A stretch of 64,000 nucleotides of DNA from Caprimulgus europaeus (taxonomy: Eukaryota > Chordata > Aves > Caprimulgiformes > Caprimulgidae), in NCBI GenBank assembly GCA_907165065.1, contig OU015528.1, positions 21,962,015-22,026,014 on the forward strand, read 5' to 3'. How positions within the stretch are numbered: the stretch's first letter is position 1; each line of letters starts with the position of its first letter. Below the pieces are notes generated by a model. That model made no database searches. It worked only from the letters and a program-made list of their open reading frames with translations, and was not told where the DNA came from. Below, in pieces: positions 56,001 to 64,000 of this stretch. The position numbers and the translations under genes were made by a program.

Positions 56001-59000
56001 TTAAAGGGAAATTATAAGACAGTAAGGTATCAGACTTTGTATTCACACAGTAGCTAAAAAGACTGCATTGCAACTGTATTTTCCCACACTATTTGCTGCC
56101 TAAATGTTTGCCAGTCATTTTATGTCTCCAAGAAGCATAGTGACCAGACTACAAAAGGAGTAGTTTTGCATACATTCTCTGTGCTGAAAATTCATTCTGA
56201 AATTTGTGTTTTCTGCAGACTGTGGTTTTCCAGAAGCCAGGATTTAGACCAAAAGAGACACTTGGCTAAACAGTAGAACTTGCTTCCTCCGGCCACTTGT
56301 GAAGACAGCAAGATGAGTTTTATAGCACATAAGAGAAACCAGATAAAGTTAAATGACAAGTCTGAGCTAAAGTAATTGTGTCCTTAGATTCCTCACAGCC
56401 AAACACTTAAGAAGAGTACGTAACACAGGACTGCTGCTTTTCTCTCACAAGACAGCAAGCATATAAGCTATTCACTGCTACAAGGATGGGTTAGAAAATG
56501 CAGCAGGTGGGGCAGTAGCTCTTCCTGCTGAAGGACAGGTAGGTTCTTTGAGCTCTAGTGGTCTTGTACTGGAGGGGAAACAATTCCTGACAGATAAACT
56601 GTGCTAGAACTGTTAAATTTGGTGAAAAAAAAAACCCCAAACAAACAAACCCCTAAACCTGACATCAACAATGAAAACAGACTTTCCTGAGCCAGTTCAG
56701 AAGTGCATTTTCTCTTTGTACGAACCCACACATATAAATGGACTACTTACATACATGTGCATGTTTTTCTCCAGTACAGTACCAGCTCCCAAAACCCAAC
56801 AGCAGATTTCCAAGGAGACAATGCAGAAGTTTAGAACTGAAAAATGGACTCATGGACTACTGACACTTTGAGAAATCATAGAAATGTCACCTTGGAAGCT
56901 TCATCTCTTGAGTGTTCTAGCAGCAGAAAACATCCGGTTATATTACCCTGTGCAGTTACACATTAGCAATTGTGGGCACGGGAAGGTTTCTTTCTACAGT
57001 ATCAGCTGAGTGTCTGAGCCTCCACACTACACGCTGCTCCGCTGGGCATTCATTTCCCTCTGCTCTGCTGAACACCAGGGTTATGGAACAGCCAACGTCT
57101 AAACTCAGACTTCAGAGTTCAGAAGAGCAAGGGAATGGCAACTTATTTGAGGACAATGTGGCAACTCCTGCATTCTTCTACCCAGTGTTCTTGGAACTTC
57201 CTACCCAACAGGCAGATCAGCCACTCATTAATTAGTCCTTAACATTTACCTCCATTTGGCAGGCAGTAAACAGGTACAAGTCACTACAAAATAAAAAGTT
57301 ACGATAAGGCAGCAAGCAGATTTTGTAAAAGGACTCAAGTTACTTCAGACCAGGGTGCAAGACAAAGACAGGGATGAGAATCACAACATGTGGTCAAGTA
57401 ACCCATTACTGCTGGTGGACAAGAAATCTAACGGGTGCATCTCCACCTCAAGACAAGTTTCTCTTAAAGGCCAAGTAGTTTACTGTTTTTGATAAACTTG
57501 ACTGGAAGCTTCCCAGAATTTCTTCCACCTTTCAAGAAAGAAGTTGGCAAAAAAAAAAAGAAGTAAAAGATAAGGAAACAAACAGGTTGAGAATAGGAAC
57601 TAAAGATTGGAGATTGAAGACATGGAGCTATTGCAGAGTGGTCATGAACTGTTATTTGTTCATTCAAGTGTACAAAATCTGAAGAAGTTTTGATCAAGTA
57701 AATATTGGTAGCCAAAAAAGAAGGAAAGGATTTAGTACTGGACACACTAAAACAAAGAACTTCCCAGTTCTCTCTGCATTGACTTGTCACAGATCCTTGT
57801 CTGGTTTCTTGGGAAGCAAGCTTCACCCAAGTTATAAAGAGAAATAACGTGATAAGGAGATGTGAACAAGGGAGGGGCGACAGGAAGAACAGAAGTAGTT
57901 TTCTTAACATATGTATAGTTCTTCACATCATAAACACCTCTTAGCAGTATTAATACTAAAGCTAAACAGAAGAGAAAATACAAATTACTTTCTACACACA
58001 AGACTTGGCTGGTTTCTTTTGTGGTAGTAGTTTCGGTGTCTGAGCAGGATCAGAAAAGTCTTCAGGAATCTTTGAAGTTGATGAAGGAGAAGAGGAAAAG
58101 ATGGAGTTCAAAAAACTTTCAGTGAACAAGGTCCATTACGCTGTTTTAATTTGTGCTTAGAAAATATGAATAAATCTACTCAAGAAGCTTGTTTTCAATA
58201 CACACAAGCAGTCACACAGTGGGACAACCCTGTGCACACAACTAGCTTCTGAACACAGTGATAATACTTAGCTACACCCATCTATACACTGATGGCCTAA
58301 TGCTGACTAGAGGATGAGATATGCAGTTTCTCCAAACTAGGACCCTCATCCAGGTGACATTATCACATGGTGACATCACTTGGAGAAACTGTAACTCAAG
58401 GCTAACCTGCTTCACTAGTAGGATTCAGCCTTGACTGAACAGGTCACCTCCCACACTGCACAACTACTTCCATACCCAAGCTAGTTTCTAGCCTGCAAGT
58501 TGCGAAAGCATTCAGGTCTACAAAAGTGCATATGTATAATTTAAAATAAGTTACTACCCTTAAGAATAACAATCCGGGAGTCCAAACCACACATGTCCAC
58601 ACAACATGCATTTCAAAAGTCTGGTTCTCATATACCAATGAGGGTTAGGTACAGATTTAACTCTTGTTTATATACAAAGCTCCTCCTGTCTTTGTCAAAT
58701 AGTGTCATGACAGATACTATAAAGAAGTTCTCTGTAAGCCAGCACTTAAGTGCTACATTTAATTTGCAAAAGCACTAAAAGCAAAGATTTAGAGGTGTGT
58801 CCCATATGAAGTCAGTTCTACATATCAAGTAGTGATTTTTCAAAAGAAATCTAATACAATTGCATTACCTATCACCTTCTGTTACTCATACTTCCTTCTT
58901 GCCAGTTTGACTCCAAACTAACTAGTCAATACAACTTTAAAACAGCCAGACCAGCCCCAGGTTTCCGTCTCAGGAGAGCAATCCATAAAACTGCTGACAA

Positions 59001-59527
59001 CACGTTTGTACTGAGCTAGCCAAATCCAAGGCCAGGAATTCATCTCCAGCACACCCACGAACAGCACGCTGGCTGCAAGCAATTTCGGTTTCACACAAGC
59101 CCCCACACACAGAGCACACACCTGAACACCACTATGAGATCGCGGCGGGGTTTTTGGGGTGGATCCGCGTTTTTACTCCCGCATTAGGACCGGGGCACCC
59201 CCTTGGCTCCCTGAGGAACAAACTGCAGCGCCGTAAGCAGCGCCGGGAGCACAGAGGAAGGTTTCTGCCCCGCCTGAGGGCGAGGCGGCGGCAGCCGGAG
59301 GGTACTTCGCGGGCAGCTCCCTCGCCTCCCCACACCGCGGAGATGGGGCGGTGGAGCCCGAGCAGGAGGGGCAGGGCGCCGGGAGGGGGCACCGCTCCGC
59401 CGCCGACCCCAGCAGCGAGGAGGGCGGGCGGCCGCCACTCCCCGGGGAGGCGGCCGCCAGCCGGCGCGGCAGGTAACTCGGCGGGCAGCCCCCCGCTTAC
59501 CTTTTTCACTTTACTCTCCAGGTCCAT
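31814..59527 (-). CDS. TES: Testin (PET and triple-LIM protein), complete 7-exon gene
   Basis: Testin is a cytoplasmic scaffold at focal adhesions, actin stress fibres and cell contacts. In mammals it binds zyxin, Mena and VASP through its LIM region and is often silenced in tumours (family knowledge). I joined seven exons with GT-AG introns and compatible phases: 27, 86, 253, 336, 216, 159 and 192 nt, giving 422 residues. The order is a Cys-rich N-terminus (about 18-55), a PET domain (about 92-199), then LIM1 (about 235-298), LIM2 (about 300-360) and LIM3 (about 361-422). Recognisable stretches include [43 protein letters not shown] and [19 protein letters not shown]. Introns 1 to 6 measure 11652, 7085, 1156, 4465, 899 and 1188 bp. 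In amniotes TES lies near CAV2/CAV1 (downstream) and TFEC (upstream); neither is seen here. Every coding exon is open, with no stop or frameshift. Confidence 0.97.
33194..33352 (-). CDS. TES: TES coding exon 6 (residues 307-359, LIM2)
   Basis: The acceptor is CTTCCTCATAG. The exon encodes [20 protein letters not shown], then FCCFDCD and [20 protein letters not shown], which is most of LIM2. It ends at the donor GTAAGA, phase 0, 159 bp. A sense CR1 copy (in window orientation) begins only about 40 bp upstream of the acceptor, so the branch point and pyrimidine tract lie in a short unique stretch. Confidence 0.97.
33392..33711 (+). mobile_element. CR1 LINE 3' fragment in TES intron 5
   Basis: TGGCCTCCCAGTACCCGAAG and AAGAAAGCTGGGGAAGGAC run to ATTCTATGATTCTATGAAT. 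It is well preserved, antisense to TES, and begins about 40 bp from the exon 6 acceptor. Confidence 0.94.
34252..34467 (-). CDS. TES: TES coding exon 5 (residues 235-306, LIM1)
   Basis: After the acceptor CTTTCCAG the exon encodes [20 protein letters not shown] and onward to [20 protein letters not shown]. This is LIM1, with its CxxC pair at residues 236 and 239, plus the opening CAGC of LIM2. The residue between the two Zn-ligand cysteines, at 238, is Arg; I recall Cys there in human testin. It is not a ligand, so the finger should be intact. The donor is GTAAGT, phase 0. Confidence 0.97.
34468..36116 (-). other. TES: TES intron 4, left part
   Basis: Plain AT-rich intron sequence with short ATATGTATAT tracts near 35385 and 35555. 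No repeat family was recognised. Confidence 0.7.
36117..36121. repeat. LTR target duplication, left (AGCAT)
   Basis: A 5-bp perfect match to 37271-37275 on the other side of the LTR. It shows one insertion event, followed by LTR-LTR recombination or insertion of a short form. Confidence 0.85.
36122..37270 (+). mobile_element. Solo LTR of an ERVL-like endogenous retrovirus, complete (1149 bp)
   Basis: The element starts TGTATTGGG, ends ACCCACCACA and is flanked by a perfect 5-bp duplication AGCAT (36117-36121 and 37271-37275). Five bases is typical of ERVL. A CCAAT box (36280-36284) with a TATA-like ATAACATAATTAAG (from 36301) and an AATAAA (37074-37079) support the plus orientation; so does the 3' portion (TTATCTCCACCCACGAG), shared with the other ERVL LTR in this window. 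No internal viral genes remain. It lies in TES intron 4, antisense to the gene. An array of about 49-bp modules fills its middle. Confidence 0.9.
36546..36850 (+). repeat. ~49-bp module array inside the solo LTR
   Basis: The core GGAGCAG or AAAGCAG recurs at 36573, 36623, 36674, 36722, 36771 and 36816, spaced 45-51 bp. Each module also holds a (C/G)CC(C/A)(C/T)GTGG-like box. The truncated copy at 42703 keeps the same spacing, so the array predates both insertions. Confidence 0.85.
37271..37275. repeat. LTR target duplication, right (AGCAT)
   Basis: This is the partner of 36117-36121. Confidence 0.85.
37276..38932 (-). other. TES: TES intron 4, right part
   Basis: Plain intron sequence with an A/C-rich tract at 37950-37990. 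No other feature seen. Confidence 0.7.
38933..39268 (-). CDS. TES: TES coding exon 4 (residues 123-234, PET and linker)
   Basis: The exon starts after a TTCAG acceptor with [15 protein letters not shown] and encodes the core of PET ([20 protein letters not shown]), then a low-complexity linker leading to LIM1. It ends in SQY at the donor GTAAGT, phase 0, 336 bp. The linker (about residues 186-234) is the part that differs most from the human protein as I recall it, as expected for a flexible segment. Confidence 0.97.
40425..40677 (-). CDS. TES: TES coding exon 3 (residues 38-122, start of PET)
   Basis: The acceptor is CATAAACTTCAG. The first base completes the Arg codon begun in exon 2, giving [12 protein letters not shown]. 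The exon continues through [14 protein letters not shown] and [18 protein letters not shown] to the donor GTAAGT, phase 0. It carries the rest of the Cys-rich region and the beginning of the PET domain (Prickle, Espinas, Testin). Confidence 0.97.
40678..42702 (-). other. TES: TES intron 2, left part
   Basis: Intron sequence adjoining the exon 3 acceptor. Apart from the CA repeat, nothing is recognised up to the truncated LTR. Confidence 0.7.
40973..40987. repeat. (CA)n microsatellite, short
   Basis: Seven and a half CA units in TES intron 2. Confidence 0.9.
42703..43500 (+). mobile_element. Truncated second copy of the same ERVL-like LTR
   Basis: It starts TGTATTGGGTTTGCATGGC and follows the 36122 copy, with small gaps, through the module array to CCCTGTGCTGCTGG, then stops. 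The last roughly 310 bp, including the poly(A) signal, are absent. The CCAAT box of the first copy reads CCCAT here. It has the same orientation, in TES intron 2. Confidence 0.88.
44650..45512 (+). mobile_element. Old ERVL-type LTR, interrupted by a CR1
   Basis: The left part (TGTCTTGGTTT, then TAGTAGCTAAAATAGTGCTG and GGGATATTCCATATCATATC) and the right part (from about 45143: ACTGTTATCATTATCACTAC, TTGTTGTTATCTCAACCTAT) match the two halves of a common bird ERVL LTR that I recognise from memory. A CR1 sits between them. The right end is degenerate, so the border is approximate. It lies in TES intron 2. Confidence 0.75.
44913..45142 (+). mobile_element. CR1 LINE 3' end nested in the ERVL LTR
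   Basis: The segment shows the usual CR1 terminal series: TTGGATATTAGGAAAAAGTT, GAGGGTGGTG, CAGAGAGGCAGTGG, TCAAGGTCAGGC, then AAGGTCCCTTCCAACCC and CATTCTGTGATTTTATG. The LTR sequence resumes directly after it, so the CR1 is the younger insertion. Confidence 0.88.
45513..47762 (-). other. TES: TES intron 2, right part
   Basis: Intron sequence. A 152-codon plus-strand frame at 45970-46428 has no recognisable homology and overlaps other frames, so it is not called. Confidence 0.65.
47763..47848 (-). CDS. TES: TES coding exon 2 (residues 10-38, Cys-rich)
   Basis: This exon follows the acceptor TGTACACAG and encodes [17 protein letters not shown] and onward to FELHFW, ending in phase 2 at the donor GTAAGT. 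It holds the first cysteines of the N-terminal Cys-rich region. Its first codon is ATG, so a transcript with a different non-coding first exon could start here and give a protein nine residues shorter. It is only 86 bp long. Confidence 0.95.
47849..52129 (-). other. TES: TES intron 1, 3' half
   Basis: Intron sequence with a T4G4-like tract on the minus strand at 49927-49965 and a 16-bp palindrome at 52029-52044. No exon recognised. Confidence 0.65.
52130..52420 (-). mobile_element. Ancient CR1 fragment in TES intron 1
   Basis: Weak but collinear matches to CR1 on the minus strand: TTGAAAGGGCTTTCTGAAGA, CCTAGGGCCTTGTCCAG, GCAGCTTCTGCCCACTGTCT and CTTCTGTTCCCTCCCATTAA. The order and spacing fit the CR1 tail. 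Borders are approximate. Confidence 0.65.
52421..59149 (-). other. TES: TES intron 1, 5' half
   Basis: Intron sequence with an AG repeat and AT-rich stretches. Open frames of 137 codons (55138-55551, plus) and 148 codons (57464-57910, minus) show no known family. An alternative TES first exon could lie here but cannot be picked out by eye. Confidence 0.6.
53023..53042. repeat. (AG)n microsatellite
   Basis: Ten AG units in TES intron 1. Confidence 0.92.
59501..59527 (-). CDS. TES: TES coding exon 1 (residues 1-9)
   Basis: The exon encodes MDLESKVKK from ATG at 59527 and ends at the donor GTAAGC, phase 0. Human testin begins almost identically (MDLENKVKK, from memory), which fixes this start. 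It sits inside the CpG island. The 5' UTR would lie above 59527. Confidence 0.95.
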
Positions 59528-59551
59528 GCTGCCGCCGGGCTCCGGAGTGGC

Positions 59552-59580
59552 GGTGAGGGGAGGTGAGGGGAGGTGAGGGG
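59552..59580. repeat. 10-bp tandem repeat in the TES 5' UTR region
   Basis: Three units of GGTGAGGGGA lie 25 bp above the start codon. The RNA would be C-rich (CCCCTCACC), while the template strand is G-rich and could fold. Confidence 0.8.
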
Positions 59581-59648
59581 CGGCTCCCGGCCGGCGACGC
59601 CGAGTTGCGCTGACACGCGCTGACAGCCGCCGCTGCCGCCGCGCTCAA

Positions 59649-59655
59649 ACTTCCG
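59649..59655 (-). promoter_or_regulatory. TES: ETS-like site (CGGAAGT)
   Basis: ACTTCCG on the plus strand reads CGGAAGT on the TES strand, 122 bp upstream of the ATG. ETS sites often sit near starts in TATA-less promoters. This is a motif match only. Confidence 0.4.
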
Positions 59656-59700
59656 TTGCCCCGCGGCAGTGGCTACAGCCGAACAAAGGCAGCGCGGCAG

Positions 59701-59738
59701 CCAATCCCCGCCGGCCGCCCGCCGGCCCCACAGCCAAT
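59701..59738. promoter_or_regulatory. TES: Paired CCAAT boxes
   Basis: Two CAGCCAATC blocks with CCAAT at 59701-59705 and 59734-59738 lie 33 bp apart, about three helical turns, as in many NF-Y promoters. They are 175-210 bp upstream of the TES start codon. Confidence 0.5.
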
Positions 59739-59801
59739 CGCCCGCCGCCGCCGCCGCCCCGCCCGTGTCGGGGGAGCGGGGCCGGGCAGGGTCCTGCCTG
59801 C

Positions 59802-59820
59802 GGGCGGGGCCTGTGAGTCA
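59802..59820. promoter_or_regulatory. TES: GC box next to AP-1 consensus
   Basis: GGGCGGGGC (59802-59810) is followed by TGAGTCA (59814-59820), perfect matches to Sp/KLF and AP-1 sites four bases apart. An AP-1 input would fit an adhesion and stress-fibre gene, but that is inference. Confidence 0.45.
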
Positions 59821-60306
59821 TCCCCGGCGGGGTGGTGGGGTCAGCGGGACGGTGTTCACTGACGCAGCGGTTTACCGTCGTGTACGGATGCTTGGGAACG
59901 CGGTACCTCCCGAGGGAGGGAGAACCGTACCGTCTGGGGCTGAGGATTTACTGACGGGAGGGGGAGGCGGGAGCGGGCGAGCCCTTCCCTCGGCAAGACT
60001 TCCTGCGGCGACTGTTACCTAGCGCCGCGCCCGCCAGGGCCGGTCCCGGCCTCCGCCCTCCTGCGGGCGGCCCCGGCTGGTGCCGGGTGCTCGGGCCGTG
60101 CTGGGGCGAGGCCGGGCGCGGCTCTGTGCCAATACCGAACGCTGCACCCCGCTGGGCCGGAGCTCTCGTTGGGAGAACGAGGAGCCCGGGCTGTGCCCAC
60201 GTGCAGAGGGGGTGCTGGGGAGCGGGGCTGCTCTGCAAGGTGGGGGACCAGGCAGGGGTGTGGCGCTGGGGAGGATGGTGTGGCTGCGGGGACAGGACTC
60301 TACTGC

Positions 60307-60396
60307 GACCTTCTGCCTAGCCCAAACCCTACTGCTCACCTTCTGCCCAGCCCAGCCCCTAATGCTCACCTTCTGCCCAGCCCAGACCCTACCGCC
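60307..60396. repeat. 30-bp minisatellite, 3 units, at the CpG-island edge
   Basis: Three imperfect 30-bp units, each beginning (C/G)(A/G)CCTTCTGCC(C/T)AGCCCA, start at 60307, 60337 and 60367. They mark the distal edge of the CpG island. Confidence 0.9.
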
Positions 60397-60420
60397 CACC
60401 CCAGTCCCCTGAGATTATGT

Positions 60421-63400
60421 ACAACTGCACTTTCATGCAAATTCTGTGGCCTAATTCTGCTCCCTACCCCTGCTACATCTGGAGGAAATTTCTGGTTTTA
60501 CTTAAGTGGATTTGCTTCCACCTGAATCCACTCAAGAGGTTTTGACACTAGGGAACCTGATCCCATCATGTGTTACCACACATTCTATGGTACTGTTTTT
60601 TATTTTTTTTATTCACTGACCCAAACATTTTTTTCTTCTGTTGGCAGTGAATGAGTATTGTGAAAAATATTTAGACTTTGATCACAGTCTTCAAACTTAT
60701 ATACATATGATCAGTCTTGGGATGTCACTGATAATATAAAATATATTTTATATATAATGTATATGTAATATAAAATGACAGAATAATTAAGCATTTGCAA
60801 GATTGGATACTTCTATAAATATTTTCTTCTTTCATATTTCTTTTGATCTTTGTAAAAAGTAACAAATGTTCCTACAGACTTTGTAGCTACCCCAGGCAGT
60901 GGTGATGAATAACTTGTTAGATTGTTTTGTTATTCATCTGCAGAATCTAATCTTTTCTCTCGACACATACCAACTTATCTGAAGTAAGTCTGAGGTCATT
61001 TTGTTTCCTCCCCAGAGGCCAAATACACTTCTCTTTCAGTGGTGAATTTTTTTTCCCTGCCATCACTTGTTGAAAGGTGTTTGCAACAAAGCGAAAATGA
61101 GGCTACGTCTGTCTGTTGTCTGTTAACAGGTAGAAGCAAAACTTGGTTTGACTTTGCTGCTGGGACAGGCATCACAATGTATGGCATGGGCCAACCGCTC
61201 CAACCAGTGAATCTATGAAGCAGACCTTGGCCAAGAAGTTTGATACAATACTAAGAGGATGGTCTCAAGCCACATTATAAGAAAAAATGAGAGAACATAG
61301 ACCGTCCGGTAATGCTGCTGTGCTCAGTGTGTGTCTGCTCCAAAGACAGGTGAATAATGAATGCTGCTGCATGAATTTTGTTTGTTTGTTTGTTTTTGAA
61401 ATTTTGTTTTTCATTTCCTGTTCTCATTCTGTTTGGTTAAATGGTTCCTTCCTGCTGGTTTTGAAGGTGAAAGACAAGGGGAAATTAGAGTGCCTGAAAT
61501 GTTGGTATGCCTAGAACCATACAGTTTGAATACCATCCATGCTCATAACTTCCTCAGACTAAGATCAAAGGACTGAGCAGGAGATTATTCCTGATCAGTG
61601 AATGTGCTGTCGAATGACGTAATGCAACAGTGAAAAATGTCAGCAATTACAAAGACTTGCTAGGTACCTTTATGCTAAGCAGAGAAATGAAAGTATCATG
61701 GTCCTCATTGTATGCTTTTCATATAGGAATGGATGCAGAAGCATATTTTCATTTTAGGAAGCTAAAAAAATAGAAAAAATATCTTACATGATTTAAGTGT
61801 ATTTTGGTTATTCTTATGTCTATGAGAATAATAGTTAATAATAGCTTTGATTGTGACATTTTTCTTTCCCCCCTTCCTTCTCTCCCCCCCCTTCCTTCTC
61901 TCCCCCCCTAAGCTATGACACTGTTTGGTTAATAATAATTTATATTTTTCTTGAACCTCTTCAGTTAGAGATGTTCTGTTTGGGATTTGTGCATCTTTCA
62001 ATTCTGTAATTTAATGACAACATATAGGAAATTTTAACAGCCTTCCTATCTATAAATTTGTATATGAAGCCTACAAATTAATATATGTAATGAAAAATGC
62101 AGACAGTAACACAAGACTTCTATTTTGCAAACCAGCAGACTGCTGTTACAACACACTTCCTCTGAGACCTGAATCAATAAAATGCATTTGAAGATTCCAA
62201 CTCTTTTCTGTGTTTTCTATGACTTTAATTAGTCTGTCAGAAATTACTTCCTATTCTGTGAATGTGATCCTGTATAGCTCTTCTCCATAAGGATTCTGAA
62301 GTTGCCAGGCACACAGCATTGGAATGTTCCATGGTGCAGAGCTGGCCTTTCTCATAACTGTCTAGGAAATACTGAATACCTGTTTTAAATATTAGTATTT
62401 TTTTAAGACAAAGCAAGACACATCCCAGCATTAACTTTCCCACAACAATGTTCATCGAGACAACAGGCAGGAGATGGGGAAAAAAGCTAATACTTCTACC
62501 ATACACACTTCTGGGAACAGAGTCAACAGAGTGGACGATCTGTCAGATTGTCTTCCTGGTTTTATGATTTTCTTTGCACTCAGATACCATAACGATGAAT
62601 GCATTTGGAGTAACTATGTATCTCCAAAGATTAGATATGTAGAATATATAGGTGATTTATAAGTCCATCCTCAAATGAGAGAAAGGGTAGTATCATGACT
62701 TAGCAATACTGAAAATGTGTTTCTAGTAAAGCTGTTATTTAATAAACAGTTCTCTTGTTTAAACTTGGAAGCAAATACTTCAGACTAGCTTCCAGCTAAA
62801 TTCTTCTCGTTGTGCTGTTTACTCAATGCTTCATATGTTACAACTAATGGCACTGTGCTTTTAAGATTTTTTTCCTAAGTATAATCTTAAGTGTACTATA
62901 AATATAGGAGTCTGTTTTGCCTCAAAGTGGCTTAATACACTAATTTAGTTTTCAAAAAACATTTCAGTTTGAGAAAGGAATAACATGCCTTTTTGTATCC
63001 AGTTGGATAAAATAAGGGAATGTTACATGGAAAGTCTTTGAGTAGGTCCAATAAAAGTCCCAGAAGGGAATTTGGGTGACTAAATTGAGAGTTGCAAATC
63101 TTACAGTATTACTGATTATCTCCATCTCAACTAAGCATATACTTAGTTCCCCTTTGTATGTTAATTGATTTACTTTTTTTTTAGTTAGAGGTGAGATTCT
63201 GTGAATGTTCGTACTGACAGAGTAATTTGATACCCGTTTCATGCTTGGTCCATTCAAGATCTACAGACTAAACATCATTGTATTTAACTCTTCAAGAGGC
63301 TTGATGTTTTAGGAAGTTTCAAACCATGCATGAAAACAAAGGCTGATTTAAGATCCTTACAAAATTCAGTAATAGCTATTGCTTTTTAAAAATAATATAG

Positions 63401-64000
63401 TGAGAAGAGGCTCTGCCCCACTTTTTCTGTAACGCCTGAGTAGATAGTGAGCTTGCTCCTGGGTTGAAATACAAAGTTGTAAGCTTTCTTCAGCCTAGTG
63501 GGGATTCCAGCTGCACCTTCCACCTGTTAGGACTGTGGCCTAGCTACCCAACTTTGACTACATAGTTAAAACAAGATGTTGTAACTATGTTTTTGAAGTA
63601 ATGCCACTGTACAGAAGAGAAGAAGAGATCCATTGAAATAGTGACACAGCGGTATGTCTATCTGAATTGGTGGATATGCAGTCCCAAGACCTACATTAAC
63701 CAGATACTGGGTAAACCTACAGTTTGACAAGTGAGGAGGACTGGTTATCCAAAGAACCCTGAACACAGGCCACAGTCATGCTCGCTCTTGTTCTCTCTGT
63801 CTGGCCCTGTGAGTCTTCAGTTCTTGAAACAGTGGCAAAGCAGTGTGGTGGAAAAATGTGCTGTCGCTTCCAGATTATTGCACTTGCTGGGAAAATCAAA
63901 GCTTCCTTCAATCAGAAGAGGAACTTGAACCTGTATCTTTCGGCTTGTGGACAGTATTGAAGGCAGAAAGAGGAGGGGAGGGGAGAAAAAAAAGAAAAGA
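60421..64000. other. Intergenic upstream of TES, no gene seen
   Basis: AT-rich sequence with TATA-like dinucleotide runs at 60738-60775 and the homopyrimidine tract. No exon of a neighbouring gene is recognised. Confidence 0.6.
61861..61909. repeat. Homopyrimidine tract with an 18-bp repeat
   Basis: Forty-nine consecutive C or T bases that include two near-identical CTTCCTTCTCTCCCCCC units. It lies about 2.3 kb upstream of the TES start codon. Confidence 0.9.

Larger units (their letters stand above)
59150..60420. promoter_or_regulatory. TES: CpG island and TES promoter
   Basis: This is a long GC-rich, CpG-dense block in an otherwise AT-rich window. It surrounds coding exon 1 and runs about 0.9 kb upstream of the start codon, as in mammalian TES, where the island can be methylated in tumours (established knowledge). 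It contains no TATA box near the start, an ETS-like site, two CCAAT boxes, a GC box and an AP-1 consensus. The transcription start is probably around 59600-59660 (inference). CpG-island promoters often fire both ways, so a divergent RNA is possible. Confidence 0.85.

Noticed and set aside
57464-57910. 148-codon minus-strand frame in TES intron 1
   Set aside because: Low-complexity hydrophobic sequence with no family resemblance. Lies in sense intron with no exon-like borders.
59132-60525. Many long open frames on both strands around TES exon 1
   Set aside because: CpG-island composition lowers stop-codon frequency. Only the 27-nt TES exon 1 is supported.
1-64000. CRISPR arrays, bacterial operons, riboswitches and tRNA genes
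   Set aside because: None seen. Tandem repeats present are microsatellites or minisatellites without unique spacers, and the gene structure is that of a vertebrate.

Overview
The window is vertebrate, and almost certainly bird, nuclear DNA. It carries CR1 LINE 3' ends with the avian ATTCTATGATTCTAT-type tail, ERVL-type LTRs of a kind common in birds, compact introns and a CpG-island promoter. One LTR family (start TGTATTGGGTTTGCATGG) suggests a songbird or close relative; that is from memory, not a search. There are no bacterial-type operons, CRISPR arrays or recognisable tRNA or rRNA genes.

The one host gene I can support is TES (testin, a PET/LIM focal-adhesion protein) on the minus strand. 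I placed all seven coding exons by translation and by GT-AG junctions: exon 1 (59501-59527), exon 2 (47763-47848), exon 3 (40425-40677), exon 4 (38933-39268), exon 5 (34252-34467), exon 6 (33194-33352) and exon 7 (31814-32005). The phases join without error into 1269 nt, 422 residues plus stop, one residue longer than the human protein as I recall it. The promoter lies in a CpG island (about 59150-60420) with ETS, CCAAT, GC-box and AP-1-like motifs. The 3' UTR runs to about 30.8 kb.

Layout: 1-30.8 kb is the intergenic region downstream of TES. It is mostly AT-rich single-copy DNA with an ERVL LTR (8.75-9.33 kb), a CR1 cluster (16.2-22.4 kb), a 155-bp AAAAG microsatellite (19.8 kb) and a 2.48-kb hAT/Charlie-like DNA transposon (24.9-27.4 kb) with terminal inverted repeats, a degenerate 8-bp target duplication, a decayed transposase and its own GC-rich 5' end. 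From 30.8 to 59.6 kb is TES; its introns hold CR1 copies, a complete 1149-bp solo LTR with a 5-bp target duplication, a second truncated LTR of the same family, and another ERVL LTR with a CR1 nested inside it. From 60.4 to 64 kb is upstream intergenic DNA with no gene seen.

I found no clearly new biological system. The best leads are the hAT element, which is unusual in a bird, the roughly 49-bp module array inside the LTR family, and the pair of same-orientation LTR copies that flank TES exons 3 and 4.
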